The notes: a model not told the origin generated them from the letters alone. 16,992 bases of DNA from Elusimicrobia bacterium CG08_land_8_20_14_0_20_44_26 (GCA_002779055.1 PEXM01000029.1:1-16992); one strand, 5' to 3'. Positions 1 through 7,002 are shown, counted from the first letter of the stretch. Translations and numbers: made by a program.

Positions 1-1
1 A

Positions 2-1372
2 TTTGTCGCCAGACACTTTAAAGAGAATGTCGAACCGATGGGATACAAGGCATTTCTTGTAGCAGTTGACCGGGAAGCCTGCGCTTTATATAAAGAAGCC
101 CTTGATAAAATATTGCCAGCAGAATATTCCGTTCCCATATATACGGCTTCACAGCATGACAGCGTCAGGTATCCCCTTGTATATAAACATCAGGTTTCTG
201 AAGAAAAAGAGAAACAGACCCGGAAAACTTTTGTTAAACCAGGTTTGATGCCTAAGATACTGATAGTTACAGATAAACTGCTTACAGGATTTGATGCCCC
301 TATCCTTTACAGTATGTATCTTGATAAACCCATGCGCGATCACGTGCTTTTACAGGCAATTGCCAGAGTTAACCGGCCTTATGAAATTGATGATAATAAC
401 AGGAAATCCTGCGGGCTTGTTGTTGATTTTGTCGGCATATTTGAAAAACTTGAAAAAGCGCTGGCTTTCGATTCTGATGTTGTTAACGGAGTTATTGAAA
501 ACCTTTCCCTGCTTTTTGATCGTTTCAAAAAACTCATAACCGAAAACGCAAAACCTCATCTTGAACTGTTAAAAGGCAAAATTGATGATAAAACAATTGA
601 GAAAGCAATTGACGCTTTTTCAGATAAAAATAAACGCGAAAAATTCTATAAATTATATAAAGAGGCGGAAACTCTTTATGAAATACTTTCCCCTTCTCCT
701 GATTTAAGGGATTATATTGCTTCTTTTAACCGGCTGGCTTTGCTTTATAGAATTATAAAAAATGCTTACCGGAATAAACCATTATTTTATGATGATATTG
801 CCAGAAAAACATCAATGCTTGTCCGCGGTAATGTCTCAGTATCTGGCCTTAAAGATACAATGAATGAAGTAAAGATTGACCATAATACGTTAAAAGCCAT
901 AAAGGAAGATCATTCATCGGACAACACCAAAATAATTAACCTTATTAATAGGATAAGAAAAACTGTAGATGAAGAATCCGGCGACTCTCCCTATTTAATT
1001 CCTATAGGTGAACGGGCTGAAACCATAAGAGAAAATTATGATGACAGGCAATGCTCGACAAAAGAATCTCTGAAATCAATTGAAAAACTTATACAGGATA
1101 TTGTTGAATCAAAAAAAGAGCAGGCAGAAAAAGGCATGGATGCTAATACATTCACCATTTTCTGGGTGCTTAAACATGCGGAAATTGAAAATCCTGAATC
1201 TCTTGCGTATTTGATTAATTCCATCTTTCTTCGATTCCCGAATTATAATTTTAACATTGAAGAAATGCGGCAGATGAAAGCAGAATTATACCGTATTTTG
1301 CTGCCCGTAACCGGAAAAGGGAAAATGTTTTCCATAGTTGGAAGGCTTTTAAAAATCAATGAGAAAAAGTAA
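2..1372 (+). CDS. hsdR: Type I restriction enzyme R subunit (HsdR), 3' part
   Basis: The reading frame is open from the first bases of the window, so this is the C-terminal ~456 residues of a longer protein; the in-frame ATG at 38 is probably internal. HsdR is the ATP-dependent translocase/endonuclease subunit of type I restriction systems, which cuts unmodified foreign DNA with HsdM and HsdS. Visible here are the last helicase motifs of the second RecA-like domain: TGFDAP (motif V) followed by QAIARVNRP (motif VI), then VVDFVG and a long helical C-terminal region typical of HsdR. The nuclease domain and Walker motifs must lie upstream of the window. The last 14 bases overlap the next gene, suggesting translational coupling. 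The methylase and specificity genes are not in view, so whether the system is complete cannot be judged. Confidence 0.9.
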   Translation, partial: FVARHFKENVEPMGYKAFLVAVDREACALYKEALDKILPAEYSVPIYTASQHDSVRYPLVYKHQVSEEKEKQTRKTFVKPGLMPKILIVTDKLLTGFDAPILYSMYLDKPMRDHVLLQAIARVNRPYEIDDNNRKSCGLVVDFVGIFEKLEKALAFDSDVVNGVIENLSLLFDRFKKLITENAKPHLELLKGKIDDKTIEKAIDAFSDKNKREKFYKLYKEAETLYEILSPSPDLRDYIASFNRLALLYRIIKNAYRNKPLFYDDIARKTSMLVRGNVSVSGLKDTMNEVKIDHNTLKAIKEDHSSDNTKIINLINRIRKTVDEESGDSPYLIPIGERAETIRENYDDRQCSTKESLKSIEKLIQDIVESKKEQAEKGMDANTFTIFWVLKHAEIENPESLAYLINSIFLRFPNYNFNIEEMRQMKAELYRILLPVTGKGKMFSIVGRLLKINEKK

Positions 1373-1685
1373 GACAAAAACAAAAGCAGAGCTTAAAACA
1401 CTAATCAATAAGTGGGCGCAGGAAATAAAAGTTATTCCAAAACAGATTCGCGTTCAAGAGATGAGAAACAAATGGGCTTCCTGCTCAACATCGGGATGGA
1501 TAAGTTTTAGCTCTGATTTATTAGATAAATCCAGAAAATTTCAGGACTATGTAATAATACACGAATTACTGCATCTTAAAATACCAAACCACGGGAAACT
1601 ATTCAAAAGCATGATGAATGCTTTTTCCCCGAACTGGGAAAAAGCAGAAATTCTTTTTAATAAGAATCCCCCCTCGAACAAATGA
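1359..1685 (+). CDS. YgjP-like (SprT-type) zinc metallopeptidase, small
   Basis: A 108-residue protein with the core of the YgjP/DUF45 metallopeptidase family. The stretch RNKWASCSTSGWISFS precedes the zinc motif HELLH (residues 68-72), and a third probable ligand is His78 in NHGKLF. The family's usual order of these elements is preserved. It is shorter than stand-alone YgjP proteins (over 200 residues) because the N-terminal part is missing; the basic start MRKSKTKTKAEL leads straight into the catalytic core. It begins inside the end of hsdR with a 14-base overlap, so it is probably translated with it. Small YgjP-like genes are often found next to hsdR, but their role in restriction is unknown; a DNA-repair or processing role like that of SprT proteins is only a guess. 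Confidence 0.82.
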   Translation: MRKSKTKTKAELKTLINKWAQEIKVIPKQIRVQEMRNKWASCSTSGWISFSSDLLDKSRKFQDYVIIHELLHLKIPNHGKLFKSMMNAFSPNWEKAEILFNKNPPSNK

Positions 1686-1691
1686 AAAAGA

Positions 1692-1708
1692 GCGTTGCTG
1701 TGCAACGC
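1692..1708. repeat. Short perfect hairpin downstream of the YgjP gene
   Basis: GCGTTGC-TGT-GCAACGC forms a 7-bp perfect stem with a 3-base loop, 7 bases after the YgjP stop. There is no T-run after it, so it is not a canonical intrinsic terminator. It could be a Rho-type 3' end structure or a small dispersed palindrome. The following ~75 bases to 1785 hold nothing I recognise. Confidence 0.4.
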
Positions 1709-1862
1709 ATCCGAATAAAGACGGCGAATTGAATTGGCGACAAGAATTTAGGGAAAGGGAAGCTGACAAAATGGAGTCCTGCAATAATACTCGACTTTGA
1801 CAGTTGAAAAAGGGGTCTCCGACGATAAAGATGAAAAATAAAGAGACGTTACACTACACATT

Positions 1863-2027
1863 TTAACTCTTGAGTAAGCATTTCAGGACATTTCTTGAAC
1901 TCTCTGCGGAATCTGAACGCCGGCCATTCTGACGGGTTCTTTTTCCCTGACGATAACTCTTGATAATCTGCAGGTATTCTCTCGTTGAACCGTCTTTATT
2001 TTTGAATTGCATTGTTCTCAAAAACAT
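1863..2027 (-). pseudogene. IS1634-like transposase N-terminal remnant (54 aa)
   Basis: Read on the minus strand, an ATG at 2027 sits 6 bases after GAGGAGGT and opens a 54-codon frame ending in TAA at 1863. The start, MFLRTMQFKNKDGS followed by EYLQIIKSYRQGKRTRQ, resembles the first ~35 residues of IS1634-family DDE transposases, which begin MFLR/MFIR and continue to ...ESYR..GK.RQ. After residue 33 the protein no longer looks like a transposase. Another frame, ending at 1849, reads FRREFKKCPEMLTQELK, which looks more protein-like. A plausible reading is that the 5' and 3' ends of a transposase gene were joined out of frame by an internal deletion. The DDE catalytic residues are absent, so it cannot transpose by itself. 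Confidence 0.6.
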
Positions 2028-2051
2028 ATCAACACCTCCTCGCCTCTGCTA

Positions 2052-2080
2052 TTAGACAATAGCCAGTCCGGTTTTGTCAA
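2052..2080 (-). promoter_or_regulatory. Candidate promoter inside the MITE-like element
   Basis: On the minus strand TTGACA (2080-2075) is followed after 17 bases by GTCTAA, or after 18 by TCTAAT, a weak -10. It lies 20-25 bases upstream of the GAGGAGG site of the transposase remnant. The -35 match is exact but the -10 is poor. It points toward 1786 and the 3' side of the YgjP gene. Confidence 0.4.
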
Positions 2081-2189
2081 GGAATTATCTGATATTCGTA
2101 TCACTGCATTTTAGCCAGAAAAAGGCTTTTTGAACTTTTTATCGTCGAGAACCTGTTTTTAAGTGCTCTTCAACTATCAAAGTCGAGAA

Positions 2190-3089
2190 TTAGAACCGTC
2201 CCCTTTCTTTCTTGCAGATAAATTTTGCGGCTTTCGGAATGATTTCAAGAGTGGCTTTTGAGGTCCAGCCCATAAATTCCCCGTCGAGTTGCCAGGGCAC
2301 TTCATAATCGGCGCTAATTTCAATTTTACCGCCTTTTAGATGCACCGGCTCTCTTATTTTTTTGCGCATAACCAACAGTATGAAAATTCTGAAAAGCTTT
2401 ATGGACGACATATTTTCGAAAACAAAAATATCGGGGGAACCATCCGAAATTGATATGTGTTCACTCCAGAAAAATTTTCCGCCCCAGAATTTTCCGTTTG
2501 AAAATATTAAATTGAAACTATCAAAATATTTGCCGTTATGGACGACCCTGAAAAATCTTTTTTTATAAATGAACTTGTATAAACCTATGAGATAATAGGC
2601 TATTTTCCCGAAAAGACGTTTTATGGCGGCGTTTCCCTCCGCGAGTCGCACGAGGTCGGCTATAAGACCGAAATCCGCCATTGAAATAAAATAACGGCTT
2701 TCGAACGGGGTTGTAATTTTGCCGACATCAATTTTGCGTGTAAAACCCTTTTTGATGGTTTTTATTGCAAGTTTGAAATTCTGCGGTATCCCTATGGCGT
2801 TTGCGGCGACGTTTGTCATTCCGGCCGGTATGTATCCTATGACAACGTTTCCGGAAACATTCATTACGCCGTTCAAAACGGCATTGAGTATGCCGTCACC
2901 TCCGCAGACGATTATAGGGTTTACGCCTATTGAAGCGAAATAATGCGCTTTATCTTCCGCGTCTTTAAGGCACGTTGTGCGGACGATGTCGTCATCCTGA
3001 ACGGCAAACTCTCTCTTTATGAGCCACGGCATAAACAGCCCTTTGCCCTGGCCGGATGTCGGGTTTATAATAATTTTGCAATTGAGCAT
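2190..3089 (-). CDS. Diacylglycerol/lipid kinase family protein (YegS/DgkB-like)
   Basis: A 299-residue cytosolic ATP-dependent kinase of the DAGK catalytic family, which phosphorylates diacylglycerol or other lipids to recycle or signal with membrane lipids. The N-terminus IIINPTSGQGKG matches the family start. GGDGILN (63-69) is the nucleotide-binding signature GGDGTxN, and PAGMTN (88-93) stands where most members have a G-T-x-N-D motif, so Thr and Asp there are altered. The C-terminal beta domain ends near WQLDGEFMG and LEIIPKA. The final residues KKERGRF lie beyond the usual family end and are encoded by a repeat-like GGGGACGGTTC tract; the stop codon abuts the MITE-like element. The gene is divergent from argS. 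The ATG at 3089 fits the family start, but no Shine-Dalgarno precedes it. The substrate is not determinable. Confidence 0.88.
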   Translation of the reverse strand: MLNCKIIINPTSGQGKGLFMPWLIKREFAVQDDDIVRTTCLKDAEDKAHYFASIGVNPIIVCGGDGILNAVLNGVMNVSGNVVIGYIPAGMTNVAANAIGIPQNFKLAIKTIKKGFTRKIDVGKITTPFESRYFISMADFGLIADLVRLAEGNAAIKRLFGKIAYYLIGLYKFIYKKRFFRVVHNGKYFDSFNLIFSNGKFWGGKFFWSEHISISDGSPDIFVFENMSSIKLFRIFILLVMRKKIREPVHLKGGKIEISADYEVPWQLDGEFMGWTSKATLEIIPKAAKFICKKERGRF

Positions 3090-3105
3090 AATTAAAATTT
3101 ATTAT
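3076..3105 (+). promoter_or_regulatory. Weak candidate promoter for argS
   Basis: TTGCAA (3076-3081) and TATTAT (3100-3105) are separated by 18 bases on the plus strand, 35 bases before the argS ATG. It overlaps the divergent kinase promoter, so the two would compete for RNA polymerase. The match is modest in this AT-rich stretch. Confidence 0.3.
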
Positions 3106-3129
3106 AGAATATAAATCACGATTGTGTAA
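3101..3129 (-). promoter_or_regulatory. Candidate sigma70-type promoter for the lipid kinase gene
   Basis: On the minus strand TTACAC (3129-3124), a 17-base spacer and a perfect TATAAT (3106-3101) are seen. Transcription would begin near 3094, only about 5 bases before the ATG at 3089. The mRNA would then be nearly leaderless, which agrees with the absence of a Shine-Dalgarno sequence. Confidence 0.55.
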
Positions 3130-3140
3130 GGATATAAAAA

Positions 3141-4694
3141 ATGATTGAAGAGATAAGGGAAGTAGTGGAAGGGATTCTTCGCTCCTCTTTCGGCGTTGAG
3201 GGCCTTTCGTTTGATGTTCTCATCGCCCCGGATTTTACAGAGTGCGATTATGCGACGAATGCGGCGGTAAAACTTCCGGGCCCGGACAAAAAAATTCTTG
3301 CAGAACGCCTTGCGGAAAAACTTAAAAGTTCGGGATATTTTGAAAGTGTTTCCATCCGCATGCCTTTCGTCAATATGAAACTCGCCGAAGCATTTCTGAA
3401 AGAGAAATTTGTTGAATTGGTTTTTTCCCGGGAAAAGAACGTTCTAAAAAAGCAGGAAGGGAAAATTCTTATTGAATTTGTTTCGGCAAATCCGACGGGC
3501 TTACTGCATATAGGGCATGCACGCGGCGGCGTTATCGGCGACAGCCTTGCGAGGATTTTGAGATACCTCGGGTATGATGTTTTTACGCAGTTTTACGTAA
3601 ACGACCGCGGAAAGCAGATAGACCTTCTCGCTCAATCGGTTATCGCCGCCAAAGACGGCAGAGAAGCCCCCGAAGGCGGATATTCGGGCGAATTCATAAG
3701 CCGCCTCGCCTCTGAAATAAAAGCCGGCGACACGGAAGATGAAATAGAAAAAAAGGCCGTTTCTAAAACGCTTGACGAAATAAAAGAAGACCTTAAAAAA
3801 TTAAACATAGAATTTGACAGTTTTTTTTATGAAACGTCTCTTTACGACGAGGCCGTTTCAGAGGTGATGGAGAAACTGAAAAAAAAGGATGCCGTGTTTG
3901 AAAAAGACAAAGCGGTGTGGCTCAAAGTTGCGGATGTGGACGACAAAGACAGAGTCCTTATACGCTCCGACGGAGACCCGACATATTTTCTCTCCGACAT
4001 TGCCTATCACAACGAGAAATTCAAAAAAGCGTCCTTGTGCATAAACGTGTGGGGGGCTGACCATCACGGTTATGTGGGGCGCCTTAAAAGCGCCGTTGCC
4101 GCGCTCGGATATCGCCCTGAAAAACTTGAAGTCATACTCTGCCAGCTTGTCAGAATTAAGAGGGGCAATGAGATTTTGAAAATGTCAAAAAGAGCCGGAA
4201 ATTTTCTTCTCGCAAAGGACGTGATAAACGAGGTCGGAGCGGATGCCGTGAGATTTTTTCTCCTTTCAAGGAAGGGCTCCGCACAACTTGATTTTGACCT
4301 GGAACTTGCGAAAAAACAAAGCAAAGAAAATCCCGTTTACTATATTCAGTATGCTCACGCCAGAATTTGTTCTATATTGAGAAAAGCCGAGGAAGCCGGA
4401 ATCTCTGCAATTGGGTCGGTTGATTTGCTGGGCGGTGAATCCCTCGTTATTATGAAAAAGGTCTGCGAATTTGGAGACACGATCAAACTTTCGGCCTCGG
4501 AGAGGACGCCGCATCACATTATAACTTATTTGCTGGATCTTTGCGTCGCCTTTCACGGCTTTTATGACCGCAACAGGGTCATTGTAAGTGACAGGAAACT
4601 TTCAGGCCAGATGCTTACTCTTATCGGCGGAATAAAGAAGACAATAAGCAAAGGGCTTTACCTCCTCGGTATTTCCGCGCCTGAAAGAATGTAA
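3141..4694 (+). CDS. argS: Arginine--tRNA ligase
   Basis: A class I aminoacyl-tRNA synthetase that charges tRNA-Arg with arginine in the cytosol. The order of parts is standard: an N-terminal Add-1 domain (about 1-105), EFVSANPTG leading into HIGH (123-126), SDGDPTYFLSDIAYH, WGADHHGY (304-311), KMSKR (347-351), and a C-terminal DALR anticodon-binding domain beginning near YYIQYAHARICSI. At 517 residues it is somewhat shorter than many bacterial ArgRS (about 550-580) but has all catalytic signatures. AAGGA (3128-3132) lies 8 bases before the ATG, supporting this start. It is transcribed divergently from the lipid kinase and followed by a 323-base gap before rho. Confidence 0.97.
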   Translation: MIEEIREVVEGILRSSFGVEGLSFDVLIAPDFTECDYATNAAVKLPGPDKKILAERLAEKLKSSGYFESVSIRMPFVNMKLAEAFLKEKFVELVFSREKNVLKKQEGKILIEFVSANPTGLLHIGHARGGVIGDSLARILRYLGYDVFTQFYVNDRGKQIDLLAQSVIAAKDGREAPEGGYSGEFISRLASEIKAGDTEDEIEKKAVSKTLDEIKEDLKKLNIEFDSFFYETSLYDEAVSEVMEKLKKKDAVFEKDKAVWLKVADVDDKDRVLIRSDGDPTYFLSDIAYHNEKFKKASLCINVWGADHHGYVGRLKSAVAALGYRPEKLEVILCQLVRIKRGNEILKMSKRAGNFLLAKDVINEVGADAVRFFLLSRKGSAQLDFDLELAKKQSKENPVYYIQYAHARICSILRKAEEAGISAIGSVDLLGGESLVIMKKVCEFGDTIKLSASERTPHHIITYLLDLCVAFHGFYDRNRVIVSDRKLSGQMLTLIGGIKKTISKGLYLLGISAPERM

Positions 4695-4708
4695 TTTTTG
4701 TTTGCCTC

Positions 4709-4735
4709 TTGACAGAAATGCGGTTTGTTTATAAC
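4709..4735 (+). promoter_or_regulatory. Candidate promoter for rho
   Basis: An exact TTGACA (4709-4714) is followed by TATAAC (4730-4735) with a spacer of only 15 bases, shorter than the preferred 17. It lies 12 bases after the argS stop. If used, the transcript would carry a leader of about 275 bases containing the palindromic element at 4806-4999. Confidence 0.35.
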
Positions 4736-4805
4736 CTTTCACTACTGATACTGATTTAAAAAATATCTTAATTTCGAAAAAGCTGCTGGAAATATTGTAC
4801 AGTAT

Positions 4806-4999
4806 ATGGGGACGGTTCCTATTTACCCGCCTTCGCGAAACGCCCCCAATCCGCCAGAGGCGGACGAAGCGGGTATCCGCCTCAGGCGGATATTCTGCGG
4901 CGGGTGTCGCCAGCCGCAGAATGTGGAGGAGCCGTCCGCCTGAGGCGGGCGGGGCTCCACTTTGTGTAAAATTGTTCAATCAATAGGAACCGTCCCCAT
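4806..4999. repeat. 194-bp fully palindromic MITE/REP-like element in the rho leader
   Basis: The outer ends are an 18-bp perfect inverted repeat, ATGGGGACGGTTCCTATT (4806-4823 against 4982-4999). Inside is a chain of further stems. ACCCGCCTTCG (4825-4835) pairs with 4865-4874 and encloses CCGCC-AGA-GGCGG (4851-4863). TATCCGCC-TCA-GGCGGATA spans 4874-4892. ATTCTGCGGC (4892-4901) pairs perfectly with 4913-4922. GTGGAG (4923-4928) pairs with CTCCAC (4955-4960) and encloses CCGCC-TGA-GGCGG (4936-4948). Nearly every base can be in a helix, so as RNA it would fold into a closed multi-branch structure. It ends 8 bases before the rho Shine-Dalgarno. It contains no plausible gene and is likely a mobile palindromic element, possibly co-opted as leader RNA. 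Confidence 0.75.
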
Positions 5000-5017
5000 T
5001 GAAAACAGGGAGGAAAA

Positions 5018-6415
5018 ATGTCAGTTTACAGTATGGAAGAACTCGGTAAAATGAAACTGCCGGAGATAAGGAAAATCGCTTCTTCTCTTAATATAAAAAA
5101 TGTGGTGAAGAAGAAGAAACACGAACTCATTGACGAAGTGCTTAAAAACAATTCCGCACCGTCCGAGGACGTGCATCCAGCCGTCAGTGAGACGCTTTCG
5201 CCTCAGGCGCCGTCCGCAGTTCCTTTGACGCCTGCCGCGCCCGCGTGGCGTCCGAATTCCCATAACGGAGAGCGGCAGGGCGAAGAAACATCGGCGTATC
5301 CTCCGAGGGAAGAAAAGGAAGGTTATCTTGAAATTTTGCCGGACGGATTCGGATTTCTGCGCGCGAAGGAAAACAGCTATCTTCCGTCAAACGACGATGT
5401 TTACATAGCCCCGGTTCTTATTAAGAAACTGCGCCTGAGGAACGGCGACCTTCTCAATGGTTTCTGCAAGCATCCGTCGGTGAACAACGAAAAATATTAC
5501 GCGATGAACAGCATCACTTCCATAAACGGCCTCACGGTGGAGGAAGCGTTCAAACGGCCTCATTTTGATAAACTTACGCCCATGCATCCGGCAAAAAAAA
5601 TCAACCTTGAAACGGAAAGAAACGTTATATCTATGAGGGTTATGGACATTCTCACTCCGATAGGGAAAGGCCAGAGGGGTCTTATTGTCGCAGCTCCCCG
5701 CACGGGAAAGACGATGCTCTTGCAGGCTCTCGCCCGGGCAATTACCATAAATCATCCTGAAATATATCTAATTTGCCTTCTTATTGATGAAAGGCCTGAG
5801 GAAGTCACGGATATGCGTAGACATGTTAACGCCGAAGTTGTCGCGTCCACTTTTGACGAGGCCCCGCAGAGGCACGCACAGGTGGCGGATATGGTGATGG
5901 AGAAGGCGCGGCGGATGGTTGAGATGGGCAGAGATGTCGTTATTCTGCTTGACTCTCTCACGCGTCTTGCGAGAGCCCACAATGCTCTCACCCCTTCATC
6001 GGGGAGAGTGATGTCCGGCGGTCTTGAATCAAGCGCTCTCCAGAAGCCGAAAAAATTCTTCGGCGCCGCCCGCGCCACGGAAGAACAGGGCAGCCTTACG
6101 ATTATAGCGACGGCGCTCGTGGACACGGGCTCGCGGATGGACGAAGTCATATTTGAGGAATTCAAAGGCACGGGCAACATGGAAGTCAATCTCTCCAGGG
6201 AACTCACGGACAGAAGAATTTTCCCGACGATTGACATAACGAAAAGCGGCACCCGGAAAGAAGAACTTCTTTTAAGCGAAGAAGTTCTAAATAAAGTGTG
6301 GATTTTGAGAAAGATCCTCGCGAGAGTTGATAATGTAGAGGCGATGGAGTTTATAATAGATAAAATAAAAAAAACTTCTTCAAACGAGCAGTTCCTTAAA
6401 TCGATGCAGTCATAG
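5018..6415 (+). CDS. rho: Transcription termination factor Rho
   Basis: A hexameric RNA helicase that binds unstructured C-rich RNA and stops transcription. The parts, in order, are an N-terminal Rho_N/SAP-like helical domain (about 5-43), a Pro/Ala-rich linker (about 46-98), a cold-shock-type RNA-binding domain with [14 protein letters not shown] (102-115), and the RecA-type ATPase core. Walker A is APRTGKT (226-232), where E. coli has PPKAGKT; Lys231 and Thr232 are kept. Walker B is VVILLDS (307-313), followed by LTRLARAHN and [10 protein letters not shown]. The protein has 465 residues against 419 in E. coli; the extra length is in the linker. GGGAGGA (5008-5014) precedes the ATG by 3-4 bases. 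The 194-bp palindromic element sits in its leader, relevant because rho genes commonly autoregulate through their leaders. Confidence 0.97.
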   Translation: MSVYSMEELGKMKLPEIRKIASSLNIKNVVKKKKHELIDEVLKNNSAPSEDVHPAVSETLSPQAPSAVPLTPAAPAWRPNSHNGERQGEETSAYPPREEKEGYLEILPDGFGFLRAKENSYLPSNDDVYIAPVLIKKLRLRNGDLLNGFCKHPSVNNEKYYAMNSITSINGLTVEEAFKRPHFDKLTPMHPAKKINLETERNVISMRVMDILTPIGKGQRGLIVAAPRTGKTMLLQALARAITINHPEIYLICLLIDERPEEVTDMRRHVNAEVVASTFDEAPQRHAQVADMVMEKARRMVEMGRDVVILLDSLTRLARAHNALTPSSGRVMSGGLESSALQKPKKFFGAARATEEQGSLTIIATALVDTGSRMDEVIFEEFKGTGNMEVNLSRELTDRRIFPTIDITKSGTRKEELLLSEEVLNKVWILRKILARVDNVEAMEFIIDKIKKTSSNEQFLKSMQS

Positions 6416-6468
6416 TATGAAATGGTTATGCCCACTGGCGACGGACACAAAGGATAATGAAAATACCC

Positions 6469-6515
6469 CCCCCTCTCAATCTCCCCCCTTGAAAGGGGGA
6501 GATTGAGAGAAGGGG
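6469..6515. repeat. C-rich palindrome, copy 1 (rho-regulator gap)
   Basis: CTCTCAATCTCCCCC (6473-6487) pairs perfectly with 6495-6509 across a 7-base loop. An additional CCCC/GGGG pairing (6469-6472 with 6512-6515) sits outside a 2-base AA bulge. The 3' edge AAGGGG is also the apparent Shine-Dalgarno for the next ATG at 6522. There is no following T-run, so it is not a typical intrinsic terminator. Related copies are at 6907-6950 and 9151-9204. The preceding bases 6416-6468 hold nothing recognisable. Confidence 0.75.
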
Positions 6516-6521
6516 ATACAG

Positions 6522-6905
6522 ATGAAAAAAATTCTTCTTGTTGACGACGATACCGTAATCAGGGAAGTGATAAGAGCGATGCTTGAGGAGTTGGGCGACT
6601 GCGAAATTACGGAGGCGGAAACCGGCAAAGAACTCATTCTCAAAGCGAAGGCCTCACCGCCCGATTTAATTATTTGCGACATTATTATGCCGGGTTTGAG
6701 CGGTTACAGAGCTGTCGGGGAACTGCGCAAAGAAAAGAAATTAGCCAATATTCCGGTGATATTCAATTCTGCTTCTGTTAAAGACAGAGAAATGCATCAT
6801 ATGCTGAAACCGCAGGGACCCTGCACGTTTATGATAAAGCCCTTCAAATTTCAGGAATTTATTCCGCTCGTCAAAAAGGCGTTGGACACCGGCACAATTT
6901 CATAA
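6522..6905 (+). CDS. Single-domain response regulator (CheY-like receiver)
   Basis: A 127-residue stand-alone receiver domain with no output domain. The acidic pocket is DDD (8-10), the predicted phosphoacceptor is Asp53 in ICDIIMPGLSGY, the switch Thr/Ser is Ser83 in FNSAS, and the conserved Lys is Lys106 in MIKPF, followed by the usual Pro. All residues needed for phosphorylation are present. Such proteins act through binding partners, for example motor switches, diguanylate cyclases or phosphorelays, and no kinase is nearby to indicate which. It lies between rho and tyrA, flanked on both sides by C-rich palindromes, so it may not be functionally tied to either neighbour. AAGGGG, 6 bases before the ATG, comes from the palindrome edge. 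Confidence 0.9.
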   Translation: MKKILLVDDDTVIREVIRAMLEELGDCEITEAETGKELILKAKASPPDLIICDIIMPGLSGYRAVGELRKEKKLANIPVIFNSASVKDREMHHMLKPQGPCTFMIKPFKFQEFIPLVKKALDTGTIS

Positions 6906-6906
6906 A

Positions 6907-6950
6907 CCCCCCGTCTCAATTTCCCCCTTATAAAGAAATGGAGATGGAAG
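6907..6950. repeat. Degenerate C-rich palindrome, copy 2
   Basis: CCCCCCGTCTCAATTTCCCCCTT (6907-6929; 23 bases, given here as landmark positions) resembles the left arm of the element at 6469-6515. The right arm survives only as AAATGGAGATGG (6937-6948), so pairing is poor. It fills the gap between the response regulator and tyrA. Confidence 0.5.
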
Positions 6951-7002
6951 ATGGAAAAACTCTTTTATTTGATGGTTTGCGATTATTTTACTATCATCTA
7001 CT

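Larger units (their letters stand above)
1786..2191 (-). mobile_element. MITE-like element with terminal inverted repeats, IS1634-like remnant
   Basis: The ends are inverted repeats. CTCGACTTTGA at 1790-1800 matches exactly, inverted, 2177-2187. Extending to 1786-1808 against 2169-2191 gives 21 of 23 matches. A second inner inverted pair, CGACGATAAA (1820-1829 against 2138-2147), supports long structured ends. The interior on the minus strand carries a promoter-like TTGACA, a strong GAGGAGG ribosome-binding site and a 54-codon ORF whose start resembles the N-terminus of IS1634-like transposases. The whole is too short for an active insertion sequence, so it looks like an internally deleted, non-autonomous derivative. 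The right end reaches the stop codon of the lipid kinase gene. No target duplication was identified. Confidence 0.7.

Noticed and set aside
1599..1784. A 61-codon minus-strand frame over the YgjP end
   Set aside because: Antisense to the end of a supported gene and the hairpin after it; no supporting features.
4841..4960. CRISPR-like reading of the repeated CCGCC-NNN-GGCGG units
   Set aside because: The three units are short palindromes at uneven spacing inside one inverted-repeat element, not direct repeats of 24-37 bases with regular spacers.
4602..4986. Open frames on both strands through the argS-rho gap (125 codons minus, 63 codons plus)
   Set aside because: Both run through the palindromic element, whose GC-rich repeats simply lack stops. 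Arg/Pro-rich translations with no family resemblance.
5752..6450. A 232-codon open frame antisense to rho
   Set aside because: It lies wholly opposite the conserved ATPase core of rho, and its Ser/Arg-rich composition is what mirror-reading of rho codons gives. No family features or RBS context.
6473..6509. Intrinsic terminator after rho
   Set aside because: The hairpin is strong but there is no T-run, related copies occur within the operon, and the next gene's RBS is at its edge; it is better described as a dispersed palindrome.
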